NCBI GenBank assembly: GCA_937919435.1
Contig: CALFRR010000075.1
Coordinates: 1-64,000 of the forward strand
Reading direction: 5' to 3'
Origin: an uncultured Alphaproteobacteria bacterium
GTDB lineage: Bacteria; Pseudomonadota; Alphaproteobacteria; Rhizobiales; Ancalomicrobiaceae
DNA length: 64,000 nt
The notes beneath the pieces were generated by a model that searched no databases, was not told the DNA's origin, and saw only the letters and a program-made list of their open reading frames with translations. Below are positions 27,446-36,211 of this stretch, piece after piece. A program made the translations under genes and the position numbers. The first letter of the stretch is position 1, and every line of letters starts with the position of its first letter.

Positions 27446-30400
27446 ATGACCAGCCCGACCGCGCTCGTTCGTCCCGTATCCGCCGTCGCGCCGTTCCGCG
27501 CGCCCTATGCTCCCGACGACACCGCGCTCGTCCGTTCGCTGATCGCCGCCGCCCGGTTCGAGCCGGCGGCGGACGCCCGCATCGATGCCCATGCCACTCG
27601 GCTGATCGACAAGATCCGCGCCGAGACGGGGGGATTCGGCGTCGAGGAGTTCCTGCGGGAGTATTCGCTGACCACCCGCGAGGGCCTCGCCCTGATGGTG
27701 CTCGCCGAGGCGCTGCTCCGGGTGCCCGATTCGCACACCGCCGATCAACTGATCGAGGACAAGCTCGCCGAAGCCGAGTTCGAGAACCACGAGCGGGTCT
27801 CCGACGCCTGGCTGGTCTCCGCCTCGGCCTGGGCGATGGGGCTCACCGCCAAGATCTTCCGCCCCGGCGAGACGCCGATGAACGTGCTGTCCGGCATGGT
27901 CAAGCGGATGGGCCGGCCGACCATCCGCACCGCGGCGCGGCAGGCGATGCGGGTGATGGGCTACCAGTTCGTGCTCGGCGAGACCATCGACAGCGCGCTG
28001 TCCCGCGCCTCCTCCTGGGAGGCCAAGGGCTACCGCTATTCCTACGACATGCTCGGCGAAGGGGCGCGGACCGCCGCCGACGCCGAGAAGTATTTCGCCG
28101 ACTACGCCATGGCGATCGAGCGGATCGGCAGGGCGGCGGCCGGCAAGCCGGCTCTGCCGAACCGCGCCGGCATCTCGGTCAAGCTCTCGGCGCTGCATCC
28201 GCGCTACGAGGCGACGAACGGCGAAGCGGTGATGCGCGAACTGGTGCCGCGGCTGCTCGAGCTCGCCCGCGCGGCGAAGGCCCACGACCTCGGCTTCACC
28301 GTCGACGCGGAAGAAGCCGAGCGGCTGGAGATCTCCCTCGACGTCTTCGCCGCCACCCTCGCCGACTCGTCGCTGAAGGGGTGGGACGGCTTCGGCCTCG
28401 CCGTCCAGGCCTATCAGAAGCGCGCTTCGGCGGTCGTCGACTGGGTCGGCGATCTCGCCGAGAACCTCGACCGCCGGCTGATGGTGCGTCTGGTCAAGGG
28501 CGCCTATTGGGACACCGAGATCAAGCGCGCCCAGGAGCGCGGCCTCGCCGACTACCCGCTGTTCACCCGCAAGGCGGCGACCGACCTCTCCTATCTCGCC
28601 TGCGCCCGCAAGCTGTTGCGCCTGCGTCCGCGCATCTACCCGCAGTTCGCCGGCCACAACGCGGTGACCGTCGCCCAGGTCCGCGAACTCGCTCGCGAGA
28701 ACTGGTCGGACGCCGATCCCGGCTTCGAGTATCAGAAGCTGCACGGGATGGGCGACGCGCTGCACCGCTCGGTGGTCGAAGACGACGGGATGGCCTGCCG
28801 GATCTATGCCCCGGTCGGCGGCCACCGCGATCTGCTCGCCTATCTGGTCCGCCGTCTGCTCGAGAACGGCGCCAACTCCTCCTTCGTCGCCAAGGTCGGC
28901 GATCCCGCGATCCCGGTCTCGGCGTTGCTCGCCCGTCCGGCCGACGAACTCGGCGGCGGCTCGCGCGCCCGCCACCGTCGCATCCCGCTGCCTGAAGCGC
29001 TCTACGGCGACGCACGGAAGAACTCGCGCGGTCTCGAATTCGGCTGTGCCGCCGATCGCGCGGCGCTCGAGGCGGCCCTCGACGCCGCCCGTGCCACGCC
29101 GCGCGCCGCCGCGCCGGTGATCGACGGCGTGGTGAAGATCGGAGCCGCTCGTCCTGTGGTCTCTCCGGTCGACGGCCGCACCGTGGTCGGTTCGGTGGTC
29201 GAGGCCGATCCGGCCCTCGCGGTCGAGGCCGTCGCCCGTGCCGTCGCCGCCTTCCCGGCCTGGGACCGCACTCCCGCGGAGACCCGCGCCGCGGCGCTGG
29301 AGACGGCGGCCGACGCGCTTGAGGCGGAGCGCGAGAGCCTGATGGCGCTGCTTTCGGCGGAAGCCGGCAAGACCGTCGGCGACGGCCTCGCCGAAGTTCG
29401 CGAGGCGGCCGACTTCTGCCGCTTCTACGCCGCCGAGGCCCGTCGGCTGTGTGGCGAGGGCGAGGTGCTGACCGGCCCGACCGGCGAGGAGAACCGCTTC
29501 CTGCATCGCGGCCGCGGCGTCTTCGTCTGCATCTCGCCGTGGAACTTCCCGCTGGCCATCTTCCTCGGTCAGGTGAGCGCGGCGCTCGCCGCCGGCAATG
29601 CGGTGGTCGCCAAACCGGCCGAACAGACGCCGCTGATCGCCGCCCGGGCGGTCGAGATCCTGCACGCCGCCGGGGTTCCGGCGGGTGCACTGCAGCTCGT
29701 CCCCGGCGACGGCGAGATCGGCCGCGCCCTGGTCGGGGCACCGCGCGTCGCCGGCGTCGCCTTCACCGGCTCGACCGAGGTCGCCCGCGCCATCAACCGG
29801 ACGCTCGCCGCCAAGGACGGCCCGATCGTCCCGCTGATCGCCGAGACCGGCGGCATCAACGCGATGATCGTCGATGCCACCGCGCTGCCCGAACAGGTCG
29901 CCGACGACGTCACCCTCTCCGCCTTCCGCTCCGCCGGTCAGCGCTGCTCGGCGCTGCGCCTGATCTTCGTCCAGGAGGACGTCGCCGATCGGATCGAACC
30001 GATGATCGTCGGTGCCGCCAAGGAGCTGCGGCTCGGCGATCCGCGCCTGCTGACCACCGACGTCGGTCCGGTGATCGACGCCGAGGCCGCGGCCCGGCTC
30101 ACGACCTATCTCGACGGACGCCGCAAGGCGGGGCGGATCGTCTGGGAGGGGACGACGCCGGACGGCGCGCTTTCCGGCGGCACCTGGGTCGCCCCGACGG
30201 TGGTTCGGCTCGCGAGCCCGGGCGAACTGACCGAAGAGGTGTTCGGCCCGGTGCTGCACGTCGTGCGTTGGAAGGCGGGCGAGCTCGACGCGGCGATCGC
30301 GGCGATCGCGGCGACCGGCTACGGCCTGACCCTCGGGATCCATTCCCGCATCGACGCCTCGATCCGGAAGATCTGCGAAGCGCTGTCGGTCGGCAACGTC

Positions 30401-30589
30401 TACGTCAACCGCAACATGATCGGCGCGGTGGTCGGCGTCCAGCCGTTCGGCGGTTCGGGCCTGTCCGGCACCGGCCCCAAGGCCGGCGGCCCCGGCTATC
30501 TCGCCCGCTTCGCGCTGGAGCAGACCATCTCCACCAACACCGCCGCGGCGGGCGGCAACACCACCCTGGTGGCGATGGGAGAAGAGTGA
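27446..30589 (+). CDS. putA: Bifunctional PutA: proline dehydrogenase and glutamate-semialdehyde dehydrogenase
   Basis: 1047 residues. The FAD-dependent proline dehydrogenase barrel (about 150-470, with GYRYSYDMLGEGA and LMVRLVKGAYWD) is followed by an NAD-dependent aldehyde dehydrogenase (about 520-1000). The catalytic cysteine is Cys834 in SAGQRCSALRL, and IAETGG carries the general-base Glu. Together they oxidise proline to glutamate with channelling of the intermediate. It lacks the N-terminal ribbon-helix-helix DNA-binding domain of enterobacterial PutA, so regulation falls to the divergent PutR. The ATG at 27446 removes an arginine-rich extension unlike PutA. Confidence 0.96.
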   Translation: MTSPTALVRPVSAVAPFRAPYAPDDTALVRSLIAAARFEPAADARIDAHATRLIDKIRAETGGFGVEEFLREYSLTTREGLALMVLAEALLRVPDSHTADQLIEDKLAEAEFENHERVSDAWLVSASAWAMGLTAKIFRPGETPMNVLSGMVKRMGRPTIRTAARQAMRVMGYQFVLGETIDSALSRASSWEAKGYRYSYDMLGEGARTAADAEKYFADYAMAIERIGRAAAGKPALPNRAGISVKLSALHPRYEATNGEAVMRELVPRLLELARAAKAHDLGFTVDAEEAERLEISLDVFAATLADSSLKGWDGFGLAVQAYQKRASAVVDWVGDLAENLDRRLMVRLVKGAYWDTEIKRAQERGLADYPLFTRKAATDLSYLACARKLLRLRPRIYPQFAGHNAVTVAQVRELARENWSDADPGFEYQKLHGMGDALHRSVVEDDGMACRIYAPVGGHRDLLAYLVRRLLENGANSSFVAKVGDPAIPVSALLARPADELGGGSRARHRRIPLPEALYGDARKNSRGLEFGCAADRAALEAALDAARATPRAAAPVIDGVVKIGAARPVVSPVDGRTVVGSVVEADPALAVEAVARAVAAFPAWDRTPAETRAAALETAADALEAERESLMALLSAEAGKTVGDGLAEVREAADFCRFYAAEARRLCGEGEVLTGPTGEENRFLHRGRGVFVCISPWNFPLAIFLGQVSAALAAGNAVVAKPAEQTPLIAARAVEILHAAGVPAGALQLVPGDGEIGRALVGAPRVAGVAFTGSTEVARAINRTLAAKDGPIVPLIAETGGINAMIVDATALPEQVADDVTLSAFRSAGQRCSALRLIFVQEDVADRIEPMIVGAAKELRLGDPRLLTTDVGPVIDAEAAARLTTYLDGRRKAGRIVWEGTTPDGALSGGTWVAPTVVRLASPGELTEEVFGPVLHVVRWKAGELDAAIAAIAATGYGLTLGIHSRIDASIRKICEALSVGNVYVNRNMIGAVVGVQPFGGSGLSGTGPKAGGPGYLARFALEQTISTNTAAAGGNTTLVAMGEE

Positions 30590-30592
30590 GGT

Positions 30593-30617
30593 GGGGCGGA
30601 CGCCGGTCCGCCCCCTT
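30593..30617 (+). terminator. Terminator of putA
   Basis: GGGGCGGAC (30593-30601) pairs perfectly with GTCCGCCCC (30606-30614) around loop GCCG. It begins three bases after the stop codon and is followed by CTT. Confidence 0.65.
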
Positions 30618-31084
30618 CGGCGGCCGGCGATGCGAAGGCGCTCTCCTCCCGTCCTCTCCCCCCTCCGAGGGGCCTCTGCAGGATCGGACGTGGTCGCCGA
30701 CGACCTTCGAAGTCGCCCGCGGATCCAGCCCCACCCGGCGTCCCCGGCCGGAGCGGCGGAGGGGCGGAGGGGAGGGGATCAAGTCGCCATCTCGATGGGT
30801 TGGGGCCCCGCTGGGGCCTCTTCCCGGCGCCGACGCGCCGCCGGGGACGACGGGGAGCGTATGTGGCGATGCCCTTGCTCGAGCCGATGTCGAATTGAGT
30901 AGAGCTCCCCTCGAGGGAAAAACGAGACGGAGAGGAGGGGCGGCCTCACCGTCTGCTCTCCGAGGGTCGCGGGCACGTCTGGCCCTCGCCCAGTCTCTCC
31001 CTCGTCGAGCGGGAGGGGACGAGGGGACGGCGCCGATCGAGCCGGTAGCCCCTTCGTGAGGCGAACCCGCTCTCGATATGAAAC
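30618..31084. other. Gene-free stretch with purine/pyrimidine tracts and imperfect palindromes
   Basis: About 470 bases without a believable gene. It is rich in CTC/CCC and GAG/GGG runs and short palindromes such as CCCCTC-CGA-GGGG near 30658, GCCCCGCTGGGGC near 30803 and CTCCC(N9)GGGAG near 31000. Base composition differs from the coding sequence around it. It may be decayed intergenic repeats of the kind common in high-GC Rhizobiales, but no second copy occurs in this window. Confidence 0.4.
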
Positions 31085-31115
31085 GGCCCGCGGATCCGCC
31101 GATCCACGGGCCTTT
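31085..31115. terminator. Bidirectional terminator after leucyl aminopeptidase
   Basis: GGCCCG (31085-31090) with CGGGCC (31107-31112) and GGATC (31092-31096) with GATCC (31101-31105) form a stem with one mismatch and loop CGCC. AAAC precedes and TTT follows, so either strand gives a hairpin with a short U run. The minus-strand aminopeptidase gene ends 21 bases away. Confidence 0.65.
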
Positions 31116-31135
31116 CCATGCCTGGTGCCGCCGCC

Positions 31136-32563
31136 TCAGATCTCCGGCGCGAAGGGTTCGGCGACGACGATCGCCGGCGAGGGGGCGTAGCGGGCGGCGA
31201 TCACCTCGTAGAGGGCGCGCGCCGCCTGCAGCTCGCCGCCTTCCGGTCGGCCCGGCCTGGCCGACGGGGTCCAGGCGTAGATGTCGAGGTGCACCCAGCT
31301 CTTCGCCGCCTCGACGAAGTTCGACAGGAACAGCGCCGCGGTGATCGATCCGGCGAAACCGCCGGCCGCGGAGTTGGCGAGATCGCCGACCTTGCCGTCG
31401 ATCATCGACCGGTAGGGCGCCCACAGCGGCATCCGCCACAAGGGATCGAACACCGCTCGGCTGGCTGCCGCGATCTCCTCGGCGAGGCCGTCGTCGTGGG
31501 TGTAGAACGGCGGCAGATCCGGGCCGAGCGCCACCCGCGCCGCACCGGTCAGAGTGGCGAGGTCGATCAGCAGCTCCGGCCCCTCCTCGTCGGCGAAGGC
31601 CAGTCCGTCGGCGAGGATCAGCCGGCCCTCGGCATCGGTGTTGCCGATCTCCACCGTCGGCCCCTTGCGGCTCGGGAAGACGTCGCCCGGGCGGAACGAG
31701 CGGCCGGAGACCGCGTTCTCGACCGCCGGCACGATCAGCCGGAGGCGGACCGGCAGATCGGCGGCGATGATCATCGAGGCGAGCGCCAGGGCCGTCGCCG
31801 CGCCGCCCATGTCCTTCTTCATGATCGCCATGCCGGTGTCCGACTTGATGTCGAGGCCGCCGGAATCGAACACCACGCCCTTGCCGACCAGCGTCACCTT
31901 CGGTCGATCGGCCCGCCCCCAGGTGGCGTCGATCACCCGCGGCGGCCGATCGGAGCCGCGCCCGACCGCCTCGACCAGCGGGAAGCCGGTGGCCAGCGCC
32001 TCGCCGACGATCTCCTCGACCCGGCCGCCGCCGGAAAGGAACACCGACTGGATCGCGTTGGCGAGTTCGGCCGGACCGAGGTCGTTCGCCGGGGTGTTGA
32101 CCAGATCGCGGGCGAGCGTCGCCGCCTCGACCGTCGCTTCGAGCCGTGTACGGTCGACCGACGCCGGCACCACCAGACGGACCTCGCGCGGCTTCGTCTC
32201 GCGGTAGCGGCCGAACCGGTAGGCTTCGAGCGCGAAGGCCAGCGTCGCCAGCGTCTCGTCCTCGAGCGGTCCTTCGAACCGCCAGTCGCCGGCCGGCAGG
32301 CTCGAGGCGAGTTTGCCCGGCAGGAACGGGGTTCGCGCCGGGTCGCCGCGCCGGCCGAGGCCGAACAGGGCGCCGGCGATCGCGCCCGCCGCGTCGGGAA
32401 CCACCAACAGGCTGCCGGCGGCCGCCTCGAAGCGGTTCGCCCGGGCGAAGGCGGCGATCGGACCGCCGATCTCGTCGAGTCGGGCGGCGAGCGTTTCGGG
32501 GGCGACGATGAAGATCGGCAGCGACGTCGTCTCGGCGTCGGCGGGAACGAAGGGCAGGGGCAA
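31136..32563 (-). CDS. Leucyl aminopeptidase, M17 family
   Basis: 475 residues of a manganese/zinc cytosol aminopeptidase that removes N-terminal residues from peptides. The catalytic C-terminal domain shows KGVVFDSGGLDIK with metal ligands, MKKDMGGAA and the family signature NTDAEGRL. The N-terminal domain is shorter and divergent, typical of the alphaproteobacterial branch. The start is TTG at 32563, the only suitable in-frame start near the N-terminus, with GGAG about a dozen bases upstream. It is a single gene ending at a bidirectional terminator and is divergent from tadD. Confidence 0.92.
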   Translation of the reverse strand: MPLPFVPADAETTSLPIFIVAPETLAARLDEIGGPIAAFARANRFEAAAGSLLVVPDAAGAIAGALFGLGRRGDPARTPFLPGKLASSLPAGDWRFEGPLEDETLATLAFALEAYRFGRYRETKPREVRLVVPASVDRTRLEATVEAATLARDLVNTPANDLGPAELANAIQSVFLSGGGRVEEIVGEALATGFPLVEAVGRGSDRPPRVIDATWGRADRPKVTLVGKGVVFDSGGLDIKSDTGMAIMKKDMGGAATALALASMIIAADLPVRLRLIVPAVENAVSGRSFRPGDVFPSRKGPTVEIGNTDAEGRLILADGLAFADEEGPELLIDLATLTGAARVALGPDLPPFYTHDDGLAEEIAAASRAVFDPLWRMPLWAPYRSMIDGKVGDLANSAAGGFAGSITAALFLSNFVEAAKSWVHLDIYAWTPSARPGRPEGGELQAARALYEVIAARYAPSPAIVVAEPFAPEI

Positions 32564-32733
32564 GGTGCGAGACTCCGCAAGGGCGAGGGGTGTTCCCCCA
32601 ATCTAGCCCTCGCCGCGGCGGCGTCCACCCCGGGAAGCCGGTCGCCGCGTCCGCGCCGTCTCCGGCGGGTCGCCCGGTGGGGTGCCGCGGGGCGGACGCG
32701 GAAGAAAGCCCGGAGTCCGCCCGTCCCCACGGT

Positions 32734-32755
32734 TTAACCCTCCGTTAGGGTTAAC
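32734..32755. promoter_or_regulatory. CtrA-like box and palindrome upstream of tadD
   Basis: TTAA-N7-TTAG (32734-32748) overlaps a perfect inverted repeat, TTAACCCT (32734-32741) with AGGGTTAA (32747-32754). Read on the minus strand, TAA-N7-TTAAACC also fits the CtrA consensus TTAA-N7-TTAAC. It stands 66 bases before the tadD start. Confidence 0.5.
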
Positions 32756-32820
32756 GAAGGATAACTGGGTTCGAAACCGGTGAGTGGCTTCGGCCGCCGC
32801 CGATCGACCGAGAGATCCCG

Positions 32821-33609
32821 ATGATCCCGAGCGCGCCGCGTCCCGCCCGTCTCCTTCTCGCCGTGGTGCTGCTCGCCGCGACCGGCCTCGCCGGCTGCGC
32901 GACGTCGTCGCGCGATCCGCAGACCACCGGCTCGATCGGTTCCGCGCCGACCGATCCGCAGTCGGCGGTCGCCGCCTGGACCGAACAGTATCGGGCCAAT
33001 CCCGACGATCCCGCCGTCGCGATGTCCTTCGCCACCGCGCTCCGGGCCGACGGACGCACCGCCCAGGCGGTCGAGGTCCTGCAGAAGGCGATGCTCCAGA
33101 GCGACGGCAATCCGGCGATCGCCTCGGCCTACGGCAAGGCGCTGGCCGAGAACGGCGACTTCCAGCAGGCGCTGAAGGTGGTGCGCGAGGCCAACTCGCC
33201 GCGGACCCCGGACTGGCGGCTGACCTCGGCGGAAGCGGCGATCCAGGATCAGCTCGGCAATCCCGGCGAGGCCCGCCGCCTCTATGCCGAAGCGCTGAAG
33301 ATGGCGCCGAACGAGGCGTCGATCCTCAACAATCTCGGCCTGTCCTACCTGCTCACCAACGAGCTTCCGAAGGCCGAGGCGACCCTGCGCCGCGCCGCCG
33401 GGATGCCGGGTGCGGACAGCCGGGTGAAGCAGAATCTGGCGTTGGCGATCGGCCTCTCCGGCCGTTTCGACGAAGCCCGTCGTCTGGTCACCGCCGAACT
33501 GCCGGCCGCCGAAGCCGAGGCCAACATCGCCTATCTGAAGGCGATGCTGACCCAGCCCGACGCCTGGCGGCAGATCCGCTCGGCCGACCGCAAACCCGCC
33601 GCCGGCTGA
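32821..33609 (+). CDS. tadD: TadD-like TPR lipoprotein of the Flp pilus
   Basis: 262 residues. A lipoprotein signal ends with lipobox LAGC, Cys26. The mature protein consists of tetratricopeptide repeats between about 50 and 230, including NEASILNNLGLSYLLTNELPKAEATLRRAA. TadD acts as an outer-membrane-associated pilotin or assembly factor for the CpaC secretin. It is on the opposite strand to the rest of the tad genes, with a CtrA-like palindrome upstream. The second copy of the dispersed hairpin element begins just after its stop. Confidence 0.88.
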   Translation: MIPSAPRPARLLLAVVLLAATGLAGCATSSRDPQTTGSIGSAPTDPQSAVAAWTEQYRANPDDPAVAMSFATALRADGRTAQAVEVLQKAMLQSDGNPAIASAYGKALAENGDFQQALKVVREANSPRTPDWRLTSAEAAIQDQLGNPGEARRLYAEALKMAPNEASILNNLGLSYLLTNELPKAEATLRRAAGMPGADSRVKQNLALAIGLSGRFDEARRLVTAELPAAEAEANIAYLKAMLTQPDAWRQIRSADRKPAAG

Positions 33610-33620
33610 GCGGGGGTCTC

Positions 33621-33738
33621 ATACCGAGTTCACGAAATTCGGACTCGTCCGAATTTCGTGAGTCACGGCCCGACCGGCCGACGCCCGTTCGGGCTCGCCT
33701 TCGCGGACGAAGCTCCGAACGGGTCGGAACTTCATCCG
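33621..33738. repeat. Dispersed intergenic palindromic element, copy 2
   Basis: Same architecture as copy 1. Hairpin A: TCACGAAATTCGG (33630-33642) pairs with 33649-33661 around loop ACTCGT. The 39-base core (33665-33703) is identical to copy 1. Hairpin B: 33704-33718 pairs with 33724-33738 with two mismatches around loop ACGGG. Stem sequences differ from copy 1 while pairing and loop types are kept. It lies between the convergent tadD and AhpD-like genes and is the main content of that gap. Confidence 0.8.
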
Positions 33739-33745
33739 CTCGGTC

Positions 33746-34093
33746 TCACTCGTCCTTCGGGCCGAACTGATCGAAGGCCTCGACCGCCTGCGCGGCGTAC
33801 ATGTAGGCCGGGCCCGCGCCCATGTAGATCGCGGTCGCCACCGTCTCCATCACTTCGTCGCGGGTCGCGCCCGCCGCCCGCGCCGCCTTGGCGTGGAAGG
33901 CGATGCACGGATCGCAGCGCACCGTGACGCCGATCGCCAGCGAGATCAGTTCCTTGGTCTTGGTGTCGAGGGCGCCGGGCTTCAACGCACCGGCCGCCAT
34001 CTGCGAGAAGCCCTTCATCGTGTCGGGGGCGCCGTTGCGGACCTCCTTGAGCAGGGTCGACATGTCCTGGGCGATCCCGGGCCAATCCTTCAT
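33746..34093 (-). CDS. AhpD-like carboxymuconolactone decarboxylase family protein
   Basis: 115 residues of the AhpD/CMD fold. The redox motif is complete: Glu48, then Cys60-x-x-Cys63 and His67 in VRCDPCIAFHAKAA. This is the arrangement of peroxidase-like AhpD proteins rather than of lactone decarboxylases. It probably works as a thiol peroxidase or disulphide reductase in the cytoplasm. An A/T-rich imperfect palindrome lies about 80-100 bases upstream. It follows the tadC gene on the same strand but with a separate promoter region, so it is probably not part of the pilus operon. Confidence 0.9.
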   Translation of the reverse strand: MKDWPGIAQDMSTLLKEVRNGAPDTMKGFSQMAAGALKPGALDTKTKELISLAIGVTVRCDPCIAFHAKAARAAGATRDEVMETVATAIYMGAGPAYMYAAQAVEAFDQFGPKDE

Positions 34094-34173
34094 TTCCGTC
34101 TCCCGTGTCTTGCCGCGCGATCGCCGAGATCGGCGACCCGTCGGCGGGTCGGTCGAACTTGGATCGGATCTGT

Positions 34174-34193
34174 ATGTTAGTCAATTCTAATAT
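34174..34193. promoter_or_regulatory. A/T-rich palindrome and -35 upstream of the AhpD-like gene
   Basis: ATGTTAG (34174-34180) and CTAATAT (34187-34193) form a six-of-seven inverted repeat with a six-base centre. On the minus strand TTGACT (34184-34179), a -35 match, overlaps it. This A/T island stands out from the GC-rich context and could be the operator of a redox or MarR/HxlR-type regulator. Confidence 0.4.
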
Positions 34194-34229
34194 TCGTGCG
34201 GCGACACCCGGTCGCGCCCGGTTCGCCGC

Positions 34230-35201
34230 TCACTGCCAGTGGAACAGCTGGATCATCGCCGGTCCGATGATGACCCCGAACAGCACCGGCAGGAAGAACA
34301 CGATCATCGGCACCGTCAGCTTCGGCGGCAGCGACGCGGCCTTCTTCTCGGCCTCGGCCATCCGCTGGTCGCGGCTCTCCTGGGAGAGCACGCGGATCGC
34401 CTGCCCGAGCGGGGTGCCGTAACGCTCCGCCTGGATCAGCGCGGTGACCACGGCGCGTACCTGTTCGAGCCCGGTGCGGGCGGCGAGGTTCTCGTAGGCC
34501 TTGCGCCGCTCCTGGAGATAGGAGAGTTCGGCGGCGGTCAGCGACATCTCTTCGGCGAGCGCCAGCGACTGGGTGCCCATCTCGTCGGCGACCTTGCGGA
34601 ACGCCGGCTCCACCGACATGCCCGATTCGATGCAGATCAGCATCAGGTCGAGCGCGTCCGGCCATGCCCGCTTGATCGACAGCTGCCGCTTCTGGATGGC
34701 GTTGGTCACGTAGACGTTCGGCAGATACATGCCGACCCCCGCCGCCAGCAGCGAGATGGCGAACTTGACGCCGCCCGGCTGGTCGATCACGTCGAGGCCG
34801 AAGAGATAGAACAGTGCCACCAGGAAGCAGACGAAGGGCAGCACGAAACGGGCGAACAGAAAGGCGGTGAGCGGCGCCTGACCGCGGAATCCGGCCATCC
34901 GCAGCTGGTCGCCGGTCTTGTCGTCGGAGAGCGCGTTCTTCAGCTGCAGTCGGTCGACGAGCTGCTTCATGTAGGCCTTCGGCTCGACCCGCAGGCTGAC
35001 CGGCTTCTCCTGGTTCATCCGCGCCCGCTCGCGCGCCCGGATCTTCTCCCGCTCGATCGACACGGCCTTCATCCGGGTCGCCAGCTGTTCCTTCTCCAGG
35101 AACGGCATCGCCACGGTGAAGACGGTCGCCGCGACCCCGATCGCCGTGAAGACGGCGAACAGGATCTGCGGATCGGCCAGACTGAAGAGGAGATCGAGCA
35201 T
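34230..35201 (-). CDS. tadC: TadC, inner-membrane platform protein of the Flp pilus
   Basis: 323 residues with a GspF-type domain (RAWPDALDLMLICIESGMSVEPAFRKVADE) and membrane segments near residues 5-30, 115-140, 145-165 and 295-320. It pairs with TadB as the membrane platform on which the CpaF ATPase acts. It is the last pilus gene of the minus-strand operon, ten bases after tadB. Confidence 0.93.
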   Translation of the reverse strand: MLDLLFSLADPQILFAVFTAIGVAATVFTVAMPFLEKEQLATRMKAVSIEREKIRARERARMNQEKPVSLRVEPKAYMKQLVDRLQLKNALSDDKTGDQLRMAGFRGQAPLTAFLFARFVLPFVCFLVALFYLFGLDVIDQPGGVKFAISLLAAGVGMYLPNVYVTNAIQKRQLSIKRAWPDALDLMLICIESGMSVEPAFRKVADEMGTQSLALAEEMSLTAAELSYLQERRKAYENLAARTGLEQVRAVVTALIQAERYGTPLGQAIRVLSQESRDQRMAEAEKKAASLPPKLTVPMIVFFLPVLFGVIIGPAMIQLFHWQ

Positions 35202-35211
35202 CGCGGGATCC

Positions 35212-36195
35212 TCAGAAATCGAAGCTGATCATCTTCTTCATGACCAGGATGCCGGCGAGCATCACCAGCCCGCCGCCGATCAGGATCACGTTCCCCGCCG
35301 TCGTCTTGAACAAGAGCAGGATGTAGCTCGGACTGGTGACGTAGACGAGACCGGCGACGATGATCGGCAGAGAACCGATGATCGCCGCGGACGATTTCGC
35401 CTCCATCGACATCGCCTTGACCTTCTCCTTCATCTTCCGTCTCTCACGGATGACCCTGGAGAGGTTGGCGAGTGCTTCCGACAGGTTGCCGCCGGCCTTC
35501 TGCTGGATGGCGATGACGATGCCGAAGAAGTTCGCCTCCTGGATCGGGATGCGCTCGTAGAGCCGCTGACAGGCCTCGCCGACCGGCAGGCCGAGATGCT
35601 GGGACTCGATGATCTGCCGGAACTCGGCCGAAACCGGCCCCTTGGTCTCGGTCGCCACCATCCTCAGACAGTCGCCGAGCGGCAGGCCCGAGCGGATGCC
35701 GCGGACGATCAGGTCGACGGCGGTCGGCAGCTCGTCGAGGAAGGCCGCCTGGCGGCGTCGGGCGAGATGGTCGATCAGCCAGTTGGGCAGGCCGAGGAAG
35801 CCGATCACCGCCCCGCCGAGTCCGATCAGCAGGTTGCCGGAGACGAGCAGGGCGAGCAGCATCGTGCCGACGGCGAGACCGATCGACACCAGGATGAAGG
35901 TCTTCTTGTTCCAGGTGAGCCCGGCGCGGGTCAGACGCAGCGACAGCGGCGGCCGCTTCGAGCGCTCCTCGAGCGCCTTCTGCTTGTCCTCGAAGTCCTT
36001 CAGTGCGTCCTGCAGCGAACGCTTGCGGCCGGCGATCTCCTCGACCTTGGTCGCCGGATCGATGATCCGGTCGACCCGGCGCTTGGCTTTCGATTCGCTC
36101 TCGAAACGGTCGTAGAGCAGGGCATAGGCGATGCCGCCGGCGGACAGCACCACCAGTCCGATCAACGCCAGTGCGATGAGATTGCTCTCGAACAC
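35212..36195 (-). CDS. tadB: TadB, inner-membrane platform protein of the Flp pilus
   Basis: 327 residues with a GspF-type domain (ELPTAVDLIVRGIRSGLPLGDCLRMVATE), an N-terminal membrane helix (6-27), and paired helices near 110-145 and 275-320. The region between is basic and helical, as in other TadB proteins. The start is GTG at 36195 with GGAGAGAAG just upstream. It lies 16 bases after cpaF and ten before tadC, so the three are co-transcribed. Confidence 0.93.
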   Translation of the reverse strand: MFESNLIALALIGLVVLSAGGIAYALLYDRFESESKAKRRVDRIIDPATKVEEIAGRKRSLQDALKDFEDKQKALEERSKRPPLSLRLTRAGLTWNKKTFILVSIGLAVGTMLLALLVSGNLLIGLGGAVIGFLGLPNWLIDHLARRRQAAFLDELPTAVDLIVRGIRSGLPLGDCLRMVATETKGPVSAEFRQIIESQHLGLPVGEACQRLYERIPIQEANFFGIVIAIQQKAGGNLSEALANLSRVIRERRKMKEKVKAMSMEAKSSAAIIGSLPIIVAGLVYVTSPSYILLLFKTTAGNVILIGGGLVMLAGILVMKKMISFDF

Positions 36196-36211
36196 GCTTC
36201 TCTCCGCTGTG

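Noticed and set aside
27440..30343. 967-codon minus-strand open frame opposite putA
   Set aside because: It has the composition of an antisense frame and no recognisable domain; PutA on the plus strand is certain.
31078..31344. Short plus-strand open frames around 30590-31344
   Set aside because: They are arginine- and proline-rich, have no ribosome site and overlap a terminator or the aminopeptidase gene. Treated as noise.
32784..33770. Alternative plus-strand frame overlapping tadD
   Set aside because: It lacks the lipoprotein signal and TPR pattern that the 32821 frame shows clearly. Its tail reads through the dispersed repeat, which is why it resembles a frame near 18233-18360.
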